A DNA stretch of 64,000 nucleotides, taken from assembly GCA_032718475.1 (NCBI GenBank), contig JAUCBJ010007186.1, forward strand, positions 1 through 64,000. Reading direction: 5' to 3'. This DNA is from Nemertoderma westbladi (taxonomy: Eukaryota; Xenacoelomorpha; Nemertodermatida; Nemertodermatidae). The notes beneath the pieces were generated by a model that had not been told where the DNA came from, did not search any database, and worked only from the letters and a program-made list of their open reading frames with translations. The position numbers and the translations under genes were made by a program. This document shows, one piece after another, positions 36,118-48,000 of this stretch; positions within the stretch are counted from its first letter, which is position 1, and every line of letters begins with the position of its first letter.

Positions 36118-36994
36118 ACTGTTTGTCTGGGACCCCAAACTGGGCGGTAAACTGTTTGTCTGGGACCCCAAACTGGGCGGTAAACTGTTTGTCTGGGACC
36201 CCAAACTGGGCGGTAAACTGTTTGTCTGGGACCCCAAACTGGGTGGTAAACTGTTTGTCTGGGACCCCAAACTGGGCGGTAAACTGTTTGTCTGGGGACC
36301 CCAAACTGGGCGGTAAACTGTTTGTATGGGACCCCAAACTGGGCGGTAAACTGTTTGTCTGGGACCCCAAACTGGGCGGTAAACTGTTTGTCTGGGACCC
36401 CAAACTGGGTGGTAAACTGTTTGTCTGGGACCCCAAACTGGGCGGTAAACTGTTTGTCTGGGGACCCCAAACTGGGCGGTAAACTGTTTGTATGGGACCC
36501 CAAACTGGGCGGTAAACTGTTTGTCTGGGACCCCAAACTGGGCGGTAAACTGTTTGTCTGGGACCCCAAACTGGGCGGTAAACTGTTTGTCTGGGGACCC
36601 CAAACTGGGCGGTAAACTGTTTGTCTGGGACCCCGAACTGGGCGGTAAACTGTTTGTCTGGGACCCAAAACTGGGCGGTAAACTGTTTGTCTGGGAACCC
36701 CAAACTGGGCGGTAAACTGTTTGTATGGGACCCCAAACTGGGCGGTAAACTGTTTGTCTAGGACACCAAACTGGGCGGTAAACTGTTTGTCTGGGACCCC
36801 AAACTGGGTGGTAAACTGTTTGTCTGGGGACCCCAAACTGGGCGGTAAACTGTTTGTCTGGGGACCCCAAACTGGGCGGTAAACTGTTTGTCTGGGACCC
36901 CAAACTGGGCGGTAAAATGTTTGTCTGGGACCCCAAACTGGGCGGTAAACTGTTTGTCTGGGACCCCAAACTGGGCGGTAAACTGTTTGTCTGT
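36072..36994. repeat. 33/34-bp minisatellite grown from the last WDR76 codons
   Basis: There are about 28 units of GGTAAACTGTTTGTCTGGGA + CCCCAAACTGGGC (33 bp). Some units carry an extra G (34 bp). The first unit is the end of the WDR76-like reading frame (GKLFVWGPQTG, stop). A 33-bp unit would encode GKLFVWDPKLG, while a 34-bp unit shifts frame and creates TAA. The 34-bp units and TATGGG variants recur every four to six units, so blocks of units were copied together. Confidence 0.95.
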
Positions 36995-38092
36995 TCACAT
37001 TATCATTGATGTTTCTGTATATCATTCATTAGATTAATCACTTTCATTTTAAATCATCGTAATTTAGATATCATGTCTTCGTTAATGCAGTTTTACTAAT
37101 GCAGTTCATGTCTTACATTTTACTATGCAATATTATTTATGTTTTTAATATCTTTACATAAATAAATCATTATTTACATAAATATCTTAATATTTTTAAT
37201 AAAGTTAAGAATATTCTGACTGATTAGTTTTATTTTGACACGAAATACGTGGCACCGAGAGGAGGGGGGGGGGGGGCACTCGTAAATTCCATTTCTAACT
37301 CCATATTGTTTGTATTTATTTTTATTTTTTATTATTTTTTCTTGGAAAGGAAATTTGCATGTATATGGTACTGGCTCAGATAGAGTGAAAAATAATGTAA
37401 AAAATATATTTTTTTCACAAATTTCTAAACCCCATAAAAGTACAGTATATATTATTCGGCGAGCTGATTTAAAATATCATACTTAAATATAAAGATAATA
37501 AAGAGCTAAAAAGTTATCAGCAATATTCTAAATAAATCGCTCTTATACTCAAGGTTAGGGATGTCCCGGAATTCCGGCGGTTTTTGAACGATTCCGGTTC
37601 CGGCCGGAATGGGGTCAATTCCGGCCGGAATTTTACCGGAATTACAAGGTTCCTATCTAGTTTGATCGTTGCAATTAGTTTGTTAAATTATTATCAAAAT
37701 TTATATATTTTTTTAACATATACTTACCAATTAGTTTAAGATACTTGTCAACACTTGTAGTTGTAAAAAAATAAACAAGTAAACTTTTATTCGGCAGTTA
37801 GAGCTACCACTTAAGGATGCAAGTCAGAGATGCGCCATGGCTAGTCCCATCAAGCATTCGTACCGAAACGAAAACTACCCTGGCCCTCATGTGGGGATCG
37901 TACCCTCGACCTCCAGAGATATGTAAATTCAATGCAACCCTACACTAAGGTGGAGTCTAACTAACCTATGTAACGAGGGAAAATTGACTGCCACCGTGTT
38001 TTTTAAAGTGAATTCAGTCTTGATGGGTGAGACAAGATGGGAACTGGACGCAAATCCCATCTTGGCGAATTAATATCCCGCCTCAATGTTAA
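36995..38092. other. WDR76 downstream region; CCGGAATT palindromes; possible SINE
   Basis: AT-rich 3' flank with AATAAA-like sites (about 37161 and 37199) and a 13-base G run (37264-37276). At 37565-37650 a block of CCGGAATTCCGG and GGCCGGAATT palindromes looks like the terminus of an unidentified element. On the minus strand near 37880-37960 a GGGTACGATCCCC B-box-like sequence suggests another tRNA-derived SINE, weakly supported. Confidence 0.45.
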
Positions 38093-38234
38093 ATTCTAAA
38101 TTTAGGGAAATGAGCAGGTTACAGTAGCACGGTATTTTAACCAAAACAATAAAAAAAATTTTTAAAAACTTTTTTTATTGTTTCGGTTAAAATACCGTGC
38201 TACTGTAACCTGCTCATTTCCCTAAATTTAGAAT
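38093..38234. mobile_element. near-perfect palindromic MITE (~142 bp)
   Basis: Two arms of about 65 bp, each running ATTCTAAATTTAGGGAAATG, AGCAGGTTACAG, TAGCACGGTATTTTAACC, AAAACAAT, meet at a short A/T loop with only about one mismatch. Such near-identity means recent formation or conversion. It abuts the decayed RLE-type tail of the minus-strand LINE. Partial arms occur near 3848 and 60334. Confidence 0.85.
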
Positions 38235-40255
38235 AAGTAAGTAGTTTTCAGATTTTGTCTGAGTCCGTATGTCAAAAGTATAGCTCCCGTGCTCCACTGG
38301 TAACACGTAAGTACTTCAGCTGACCCAAGAGCACGGTAAATGGCATCATTACCTAGTCTGTGGTGGGCGTGACGGCTTTTGGTGTACTTGCATGTTAGTG
38401 CGTGGAGGGCTGACGGATCAACTATGGCGCCACACACACAGGGGTGTGATGAACAAACCGGAGACCCACAGCCATACCAAAATCATCATCTGCTAACCTT
38501 AGGCCAAGTGTAGCAGATGGCAAAGCATTCATCCAATCGCCAGATCCTGGCGCCTTGCACCCTTTAAGGCGAGAAAGAGAGCTAAGGTCAGATCGCTGGA
38601 AGAGGTTTTCAACCCGATGTTGCAGGATGGGCTCCATCCAATTCCGCTGACTGGATGGTTCTTCAGGAAGTGAGGGAACAGGTAGGCTTTTCCAAGAAGA
38701 TAATGCCACTGCATAGAATGGCAATGTGGAGACTGGCTCAATAATAATCTTTGCTATCAGGTCCCTATTCTTGTTTAGTGATGCAAGGAATGCGGCTGGT
38801 GCAGTGTGGGATACAAGTGGCACTCCTAACCCTCCTATCCGGCAGGGGAGCGTTGCCTGATCCCAAGAGTCTGGAGACATTTTTACGTTGGTGATTTCCT
38901 CCAGTGTATCTTTTAGTTCAGAGTCAAGCTGATCAGGTGCGAGGTCAGGGCGATGGAAGGTGGGTGAACTACGCAGTATATACGTGAGTTTAGGCATTGC
39001 CATACGGTTCTTCAGGAGGAAAAATGCATAATGATGTCCCAGTTTCTGAGGCGGGAGTGAAAGAGATGGAGCATTTCGACCTTCTCGTTGAGAGTATAAC
39101 TCAGGGTATTACTTCCTAATGGTACCCCAAGAAGACATAGGTCATCCACAAGGGTTTCTCTAATACTGGGGCAGGCTGATTTGAAGGTGTCAAGGATTTG
39201 GTCATGGCCATCTGGGTGGAGAATACACAGCTCACACTTTTCCTCATTCAGATAGAGTCCAATGTCTTCGCATGAGGAACGAAACTCCAAAAAATTTGAA
39301 AGGACTATCTCCCAATTACCTGCTGAGTTCACATCATCTACATAACCTACCTTCAACTCTGTCTGGAAGATGGCAAGCTTTTGATGGAGGCCTTCACAAA
39401 AACCTAAGACAGCCAGGGGATCACCTTGCTGGAAGCCCTCTTCAGATAAAATGATTTTATCACCAAATGGAAGGAATGAAGTGCCCTCATAACATAGATT
39501 GAAAAAGGGGATAAGCTCTGGGGCTCTTTCACAAGGCATTCTGCGACATGGTCCCTTCTCATTGTGTTGAACGCATTAGATAAGTCCAACTTTAAGATTA
39601 CGTCTCCAACCTTGGCAGTATAGATGAAGTTACGAAGGGAGTGAACAGCTGCTTCACATCCGCCTGGTATACCAAAACCGAGTTGAGTAGGACAAAACTC
39701 AGTGGCAAATTTTGGAGAGACTGATCTGGTGGCACATCCACCATCAAGTTTCTGAGAAATTGCGGATGCCAAGAGTTCATCTGAATCTTTAGATGATGGA
39801 AACTTCCTTTGTGACTTTGAGGGTTGCTTCAGTGATACGAGGGGTTTTGGATCCGGAAACTCACAGAATAGAACACATTGGCGGTTGATAAGGGATGCTA
39901 AAGATGAGCGTTGTTTACGTCCACCCCGTTCTGGTCGTTTGAGACAAATGTAAGGGAAGAGGAAGAGTTTAGTCCAGGCCTGGTGGTCATTAATAGATAA
40001 GACTCCCTGGATGCATGATTTAAGAGTTCTACATACCTGAACCCTGGATCCTCTTGGGATAAACCTAACCAGACGGACCCTTGCTGATTGTACTAGTCTG
40101 AGAAATGAAAGTGCAGATTCCATAGGGGTTGGTGATGATGGTGGCATTGAGGGTTGTGATGAGGGAGGATGTAATACGGTCGTAGGCAATGGAGGGATCT
40201 CACTCTTAGACACCGAGGTTGAGTAGGTAGGCATAATAGACTTTTAATCTTTTAA
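38235..40255 (-). pseudogene. NeSL/Utopia-like LINE, RT to C-terminal CCHC part
   Basis: Minus-strand frames (40234-39404, 39539-39012, 39003-38422, 38437-38228) join through frameshifts. The order is an IPRGSRVQV linker and PERGGRKQRSSLASLI, then RT blocks LGFGIPGGCEAAVHSLR, LKLDLSNAFNTMRRD, EEGFQQGDPLAVLGF and VGYVDDV (catalytic Asp pair). Thumb-like LLKN-x-MAMPKLTYILR and IGGLGVPLVS follow, then the knuckle CVCGAIVDPSALHALTC and RH-x-x-x-N-x-I. A late C-x-C-x-H-x-C knuckle before the end is the sign of LINEs with a restriction-like endonuclease (R2/NeSL/Hero group). The catalytic part of that nuclease is not seen; the palindromic MITE sits there. An Ulp1-like piece in the same orientation beyond the BEL sequence (57298-57867) fits NeSL/Utopia. 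Confidence 0.65.
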
Positions 40256-41617
40256 TCTACTTTTACAAGCGTTTGTTGATAGCTTAATACGCGGCGACGT
40301 TAGTCCAACTGCTGCAGAGGACGATGGTCGTTATATCGAACCGACAATGTCCCAAGTGCAGCTCTCGCGAGAGTTGGACTATAGAAAATTCGCTGCTCGA
40401 TATACGCAGCGTAATGGTACGTATATGGGCTTCTTAACTACTGGTCATTCTATCGATTTACACGATACGGACTATGTCGAACATATCCTACCCAGAGGAG
40501 TCTAAACGATAAACCAAAATTCTAATGCGAAAATCCTATTAGAAATCGACTCGAAAGAAAAGACATTAAAGAAACAAATAAACGCGGTAACTCCAACATA
40601 TATTTGGAATTTTTGATAGAAGCATTGTAACAACAAATAAATATCACCCGCGTTTCTCCTTCAAGACTTGCGTCTTTGGTATTATTACGATAAATGCCCT
40701 AGACCCAGCCAAAAAACGGAAAGACATAAACATCCACGGAAACGTTGTGTTAAACACAGTTGTGCTCGTTATATTTACTGAAGTTTCGAGCGAAACTTGT
40801 TTGACGTATCACCTATGCTCACTCGGCTCGAACGATCCTGGAGTAAACCTACGATCAGAGTCCCGGAATACTCGGTCAAACCTCCTCATTCCTTAGTTGG
40901 ACCTCAGACCTGCGATCCTGGTGGTGTCGCGGATCCTCGCGGACTGTATTCACTGTTCAAAGATCTAGTGCTACCCTAACAATTAATCGGTAACACTCCG
41001 ACAGTGATTTCTAGCTAGCCGCCCATCTTACCTAGCCGGATTGTGACGCGGACACCTAATATCACTATCCCACCGTATGGTCGTCCCCGTTTAACGCGAT
41101 ACAACCCTTCATCAAGGTGAAGGAGAGCGTTGTACGAAACGAGTTAAACGTTATTCTATAAAGATCAAAAAAGAAACCTGCGTTTGTTCAGATAAACGTA
41201 AGTTATAACAGTAAGTCCAATCGATAAACGAATTGGCCTTATCTCAGTTCGATTGGGAAATCTCGAATCTCTAAGAAGATATCAAGCTTAGAAAACCCTA
41301 TTCTCTGCGAGAGTTTTGGACGAACGTATCCCATGACAAGCGGAGGAAAATCAGCTCGAGGAGAAGCATATCGAAATGGACGAGACACCGATCGTAACCC
41401 TGCACCTTCTGATGCAATTATATTGCACCCTTCGCCTAGGAGCTACAGCCCTCCTCGTAAAGTGGCTCGCCCCAAAGAGAAAAGGACTCTTGCTAGCTTT
41501 AAAAAACTGCGTAAACGCCGTCCGCGCAAGAAAGACTAACTGTTTAAAGTATTTATGTATATTAGAAATTGTGATTTTGTATATTTTATAGACTTAAATC
41601 CCATTTTCTGGGAGCGG
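40256..41617 (+). mobile_element. truncated BEL internal 3' fragment in front of a shared LTR
   Basis: It matches 54778-56139 at an offset of 14,522 bp with very few differences (for example A/G near 40782 and T/C near 41646, the latter in the adjoining LTR). It begins abruptly next to the LINE with only a 1-base overlap, lacks its own 5' LTR, and runs directly into the LTR at 41618. It carries copies of the small 3' ORFs, including the basic one ending at 41539. Confidence 0.9.
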
Positions 41618-42776
41618 TGTAAAAGCTTTTGTGGGATAACTGATTTGTTTGCCTTGCTAACCAGTTCCCCCCAGGCGCTAGAATACTTTAAAAAGGGATC
41701 TATAACTCGAATAGCGCAAGCTACCGGCTGATTGGCTGATTCGCTGTGCGAAGGGATCTGGGCTACGTTTGATTGTCCAACCAGCTTGGGAGAGTATCTG
41801 CCAATAGGATTTGAGTTGATTTTGATTTCGACCTATCACAGATCTACTGAACTGAATTTTCCTATCTGTATGCTCTTTCTCTGTGTTGGGTGGAAGCCTT
41901 TGTAAATAAGGTTATTCTTATCAGTTTTCAGTGTTGTTGGTCTTTCTGTCCTGAGCCAGGAGAGAAGGGCTTGTAAATATTTTGTGCTTTTCTGTTTTAG
42001 TCGAACACTAGTAGGCTTAATTATAAGGACATATATCCGTTATCATAACAAACTGATGACAATTCAAAACTTAACACACACTGAATCACTGTGCATACTT
42101 TTATATTGTTATACTGCTATTTACTGTCAGTTCTTCATAATATGGTTGATGAATTATTATATTTGGAATAACGATAAATAACCCCGAAACCCAATATTCT
42201 TGATATACCTAAGGTAAGAGAGAAAGGTTACATATAACGATTGTGACTTATGTTAAAGTGGTTTGAAGTGAATCTAATGTTATTTGATAGACCCTACATG
42301 AGTCAGTCCGTGTTCCTTTTATATATAACTAAAATCAGTGAAGATCGGCAGATCAGTGTGCAGTATTGTGCAGCATTGTGTATGAGTGAGTCTGATAACG
42401 AAGCATTTCCTAAAGAATGCGCCATATATGTGAATTATAACTAAGCCATATCGTTGTGAGTAGTTTAAGTCATAACTCTGTTTATATAGGTAAAGCGCCA
42501 CGTCCTAAAGGAACTGTTAATATTCCCCGAAGGTGAATAATATTGTCAGAGATTATATAATACTGTCAGTCGAATAATACATTAGGCTTACATAGCAATA
42601 AAATTAAGCCGTCGAACCCAATCTCCCGGGTATATCCAGCGGGTGAATGATCGCGCACAGATTGGTTTCGACTAGTGTAGTGAATTAAATACTTGTCATA
42701 GGCTAAAGGTGATTTATTATCTAGAAGACATCCTAATTTGGCGGGTTAAACTGCCAAAGGTCTGAAAGCGCGAACA
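41618..42776 (+). repeat. BEL2 5' LTR, also 3' LTR of the upstream fragment
   Basis: TG...CA ends, 1,159 bp. It is preceded by the purine-rich GGGAGCGG end of an internal region and followed by the BEL leader, so it serves both neighbours. Confidence 0.93.
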
Positions 42777-43116
42777 ATAACGGATATAGCTTCTTTATTG
42801 CAGTAAGCAATAAAGTTGAAAGTACCGGTTGACCGGTAAACCTGAACCGGTACTTCTGTAGGTCAGTAGGTCCAACTGCCAGAACCGGTACTTCTGTAGG
42901 TCCGTAGGCCCAACTGTCCTAACCGGTACTTCCAGTATAAGTACATTAGTATTATTCGAATTTGATAATTATATAACGGTAGGTCTTAGTACTTAATCAG
43001 GGAACGGCCGCCCTGGTTTTTTATTGAGATTTTTACTTATTTCTGTCAAGTTTTATTTGTTTGTAGGCCAGTATTGAACAGAAGGCGTGTAAGCCTGATC
43101 AGATTGTACAGACAAT

Positions 43117-43690
43117 TTGTAGGCTGAGCTGTTGTCTGATTGTTATTAAGTCTGAACGGATTGCAGTGTGTGTAGATCACCTGTCCGATAAAGAACGGTT
43201 AGGAAGTAGGGGCAGCCAATGCTGTAAGGTAAACCCCCAACTAAAGCATAAGTCGTACTACTGGGTTAGAACGCATACTACCTAATCATTTCGGAGTCTG
43301 CATGTCCTGTAGTTTATTTAGGCTTGAGAGTAGTCTGCCATCGTTTAGTCTGTACTTTGTTTGTGTAAGTCTGTACGGGTAGCGTATAATATTTATTTAG
43401 ATAATTTGTAGGCTGGATAGTTGTCTGGCTGTTATTAGGTCAGAACGGATTGCAGTGTGTGTAGAGCCTCTGTCCGATAAAGAACGGTTAGGAAGTAGGG
43501 GCAGCCAATGCTGTAAGGTAAACCCCCAACTAAAGAATAAGTCGTACTACTGGGTTAGAACGCATACTACCTAATCATTTCGGAGTCTGCATGTCCTGTA
43601 GTTTATTTAGGCTTGATAGTAGTCTGTCAGTGTTTGGTCTGCATTTTGTTTGAGTGGTTTGTACGCGTAGCGTAATATTTATTATTCAGA
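43117..43690 (+). repeat. 289-bp direct repeats in the BEL2 leader
   Basis: TTGTAGGCTG starts units at 43117 and 43406. The second unit is intact at 43590-43600, which shows the site where BEL1 received its 2.6-kb insertion. Confidence 0.85.
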
Positions 43691-44627
43691 GTTTATGCGA
43701 TTATTCGCAACATTCATTCCCCAAGTTTGTTCCTACAATAATTGTGTTTGTTATACATACCGCTATAGTTAAATTAACCCCGGTACTACACGGGCTGCTT
43801 GGCGTAGGTAAAGACTGGTGATTTTGTGCACCGGTCACTCCAGCAGATGCCGTGGTTCTTTTAGCTGTTCAAGTATATTTAACTACTGATTATACTGTAT
43901 GTTGTACAAGTACTCGTACCTAATTTAGGGTTTAGTGTACAGTGCTTTCCGAAAGTAATTTGTGTAGGCATTATATTTGTGTTGTAAAGTGGTTGATAGG
44001 CACGTTCGATTAGCTCTATTAACTTCTAGGTAGGAACACTCCGTGATACATAACGTAGAACCTATAGCGATACGGCTATAGGTCGTCAGGCGGTGGAATT
44101 TTCCTATCTGGACAACGCAGTGTATTTACTACTACTTATTATTTTCAAATACCGTAGTACCCTGTCCGTTGTAATAACCAGATTTCTAACCCTTTGTTAG
44201 GCTGGTTTGTAGACTTCTTGTAAAATTACCCTGAAAATTCGTATTTTGTGTTTTTGTAAATTTTTGTGTTTATTTAGAGATTGTAATCTCACCCGAATTG
44301 TACGTAATTAGTAGTATTAAGTAACTTAGGTAAATTAGTATTATTTGTTTTAGTGTCCTATAAGTAACACTTCACTGAAAGCGCACCGCTTTGTGTAGTG
44401 ATTACTCCCCAGAAATAATAACATTTATTTCAAACATTGACAAAACCCATTAAAACGGGTATATATATATATTATAAATCAAATCTAACGATTTATAAAT
44501 AGTAGGCCTACCATACAACCATTAGGTCTCAATATAAGTTGGATTACTGCTCAAATAACGGTAATAAAGTAAGTAAAGTAACCAAGTAACCCTAAAATTC
44601 AGAAATTCAATTATTTAAAATAATTGA

Positions 44628-44885
44628 TATACCGGTATTTACGATAGGCCTATTATCTTTATTTCTATAAATTTCGGCTGAAATTATACCGGTACTTGTA
44701 ATTAATTCTAGTCCAGAATTATATATACTACAAACTGTAAACTGTATACCGGTATTCCGATAGGCCTATTATATATTTATATATATTTGTGCTAAAATTA
44801 TACCGGTATTCTGTGATAAACCTAGTCTGTAATAATACTTATATAGTTATATATACTATAAGCATACCGGTATTCTAATATATTA
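44628..44885. repeat. ACCGGT/TAGGCCTA palindromic tandem units before gag (BEL2)
   Basis: Two units of about 120 bp, homologous to the three units in BEL1 at 23940-24335. Confidence 0.7.
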
Positions 44886-45008
44886 TATATATCACGCTAC
44901 ACTGAGTAGCAGTACCGGTAATTAATTACTAGGCTAGCAGTTAATACTGAGTTACTAGACTTGCTCAGACTGTAATACAGCAGTAGACATTCAACTGTAC
45001 ACATAAGC

Positions 45009-48000
45009 ATGTCTGATACTAAGCAGAACCTGTCAGACAGTTTATTAGATGTAACTATCTGCGACTCAGATAGAGGCGTAGAACCGTCTAGTCGTAAGTT
45101 CAGTTCACCTCCCACTGTGAGTAAGGTCATCCCTCCAGTAGTAATAACAGAACCTAGGCTGGTCCAACATCGTAGGTCTATCATAGGCACTCGAGCTCAG
45201 GTCAAGCGGGACCAAGAAGCAGCAGAACAGCAACAACCCGCTAGCCAAGAACTTACTTCTCAACGGCCCAACAGCTCCAGTAGTAAGGATACTGTAGAAC
45301 TGACACCAGAACGCGGAGCAAAGATGATGGATGCGGTTTATTCGGATCCCCTTCTCATCCTTCCTGCAGCCGTACTCACTAGGTTATTGATCGCTGTGGA
45401 AGAACACCAGATCGATTGGGCGAGAAGCCAGCGTTCAACTAGAGATAGTTATGCTGGATACACAAGGGAAGAACTGAAGTCCATGGTCGAGTCGCAATGG
45501 AACTTCCCCGGACCCGGACTCCCGTTTGATTTATCAGAAGCTGCCTGGGAAGACATACACCGGATGGGAGTAGCCAAGGAAACCATCGATCCCGCTGTGT
45601 GGAAGAGGTCCGCAGCTGGATACGCACAGGGATTCTTCAGCTCTATGGAGCGAGTAAAAGGACAACTGTTTCAACAACCACAAGGACCTCAAGAGCAGGG
45701 ACAACTGCTTTATCAAGTTAGAGAAAGAATTCTACGAATCAGGCTAATATTATCGGCCTTTGAGGAGGCTTCTAAACGAAGGCAAGACACGTCGTTGCAA
45801 GTTGCCGTAAAGACCTGGTTTCAAAGGGTGAGTCTTCAGGTTCAAGGAACAGCTCAGTGGAAAGCTCAGCTGGAGGAGCGCTCAACCCATGGAGAATCAA
45901 CAGACACTACTTTTTCCCAAGTGGAAAGTGAAGCGACGGCAGAGAAACCGCATAAGAGGGATGCCATTGACATCTATCTGTCAGACTATCAACGTTTTTT
46001 AGGTGATGACGAGTTGAGGAGAAGGTTAGAGGGACTTAGCCCTAATAGTGAAGGAACCAAGCTAGTGTTGGATGCCATCGATGTGGAAATGAGGGCTGCG
46101 AATCAGGCTAAATTTGATGAACAACTCCGCCTGACACGAGTCCAAGAACAACAAGTAAAGAAAAAACGCATAGAAGACAGAAAGAAAGCAGCAGTGGTAG
46201 CTGCAGAAGCAGAAAGAAAAGCGGCAGTGGCAGAGGCAGCGGCAGAGGCAAAGGCAGCCGAAGCTGAAAGAAAAGCGGCAGCGGCAGCGGAAAGAAAAGC
46301 GACAGAGGCAGTGGCAGAAGCAGAACGGAGAGCGGCTGAAGAAACCATCCAATTAGAATTGGAAAACATTCAGGAGAATCAAGACTGCATAAATAAACAG
46401 TTAACAGCTAGTAATATGCAGATGATGAATCGATCTACTCCCAAAAGACAGGGATATACATCATCTGAGGAAGGCGATACTACCGATACTGAAGGCAAAG
46501 GAAATAGATCTCGTCTAAGTAGACGTAAAAGAACATTCCACCGTCAGAAATTGCCTGATTTGCCTCCAGCTGTTAGAAGGCAACTAAATAACACCAACTT
46601 AGGTAGTACAGAGCCCACAGACCAAATAATTAAAATAGAAAGACTCCCTACTATAGTAGATGAGCCTGAAATAATTAGGCCTGTTCTTGAAATCACCCCT
46701 TCGGTGATAGATACACCTGTGCTCCCTGAAACTACCTCTAAATTCCCTATGCATAGCACTAAGCTACCTGTGCCCCGTAGAACTGCCCAGGAGACAGTTC
46801 AGGTCCTGGACCCCGAGCGAAATATTCCTGATTTGTCGCCCGTTGTCCCTCGTCCGCTCGCTACAACGTTGGCGACTCCCGCTTCGGCGGTCGAATGGGT
46901 GGATGAGAGACGGCGGGGGATGGATCTCCTGCTCGGGCAGATGCAGGAGACTGTCCAACAATTCAAGGGCACAGTAAGGGAAAGTAGGCTAGAGTTGCAA
47001 GAAGTGCAGCAAAGTATCGTGCTAGAACGCGATAAATTAGTAAATACTCAAAGGGGTATACCACCACCCTCTGTAACAATGTGTCAACCTGTTAGGTCTG
47101 AAGTATCGCATGCGCAAGGTGTGGAGCCTACACGAATCTATACTGCTAGCGAAGTAGAAACTCCTATAGTGAACCCTATTAAGGGTAATTATAGACCTGT
47201 TGATAATGATATTCCATATAGAACTGATCATAATCCGAGAAATTTATATACCGATAACTCGATATTAAATAACACGATGGCCCAAGAAAGTTTTACGCGT
47301 CAAATGGCTAGAACCGAAGCCCGGCAAGCGGTGAAGGTGGGAGAGATCGTCAAGTTCAATGGAGATGAGATGAAATGGTTACCTTTTAATGAATATTACA
47401 AAGATAACATACAGAACTCTGTACTATCTAATGGAGAGAAACTTAGATTCCTCATCGAGTGCTTGGAAGGATCTCCCAAGTTAATGGCGTTAAAGTTTAT
47501 TGGACATCCAGACGGATTAAGACAAGTTTGGGACACACTAAACATCAGGTATGGTAATAGGAATAATATCGCTAAGTATTTATATGCAAAATTAGTAGCG
47601 CCCAGAAAGTTCATCAGCAGTGGGATAATAGAGTTTTCCGATGAGATTCAAGAGATCTGTAGACAATTAGATTGGTTAGGTAAGTCTCATGAATACCAAA
47701 GTTCTATGGTCATTGGAGCTGTGGCTTCTACTTTACCGAAAGGTGGGGTAGGCACACGCTGGGATAAGAAAGTACTATATATGATGGAACAACAACGACG
47801 AGACCCTACCATGGCTGATCTCATGTCATTCCTAGATGGAGAAGTGAAATTACAGCTCCTGAAACTGTCTAGAGAGAAGACACCGGAAAACAAGGTAAGT
47901 GAAAAACCCGTCTCTAGGAGAAAGGTAACACCAGTGTGTTATACAGACGACGGCGAAAGCCAGACTTCTCAAGGAGAAGATAGCGGGAAAGACACTGATA

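Noticed and set aside
36029-37025. Long minus-strand frames of 235-323 codons and several short plus-strand frames in the 33-bp array
   Set aside because: They exist only because a 33-bp unit keeps any open frame open; there is no domain, and the plus-strand unit derives from the WDR76-like gene end.
39012-39539. RT piece as a stand-alone host reverse transcriptase gene
   Set aside because: Neighbouring frames continue the same LINE protein through frameshifts, and a late CCHC knuckle follows; it is a broken LINE.
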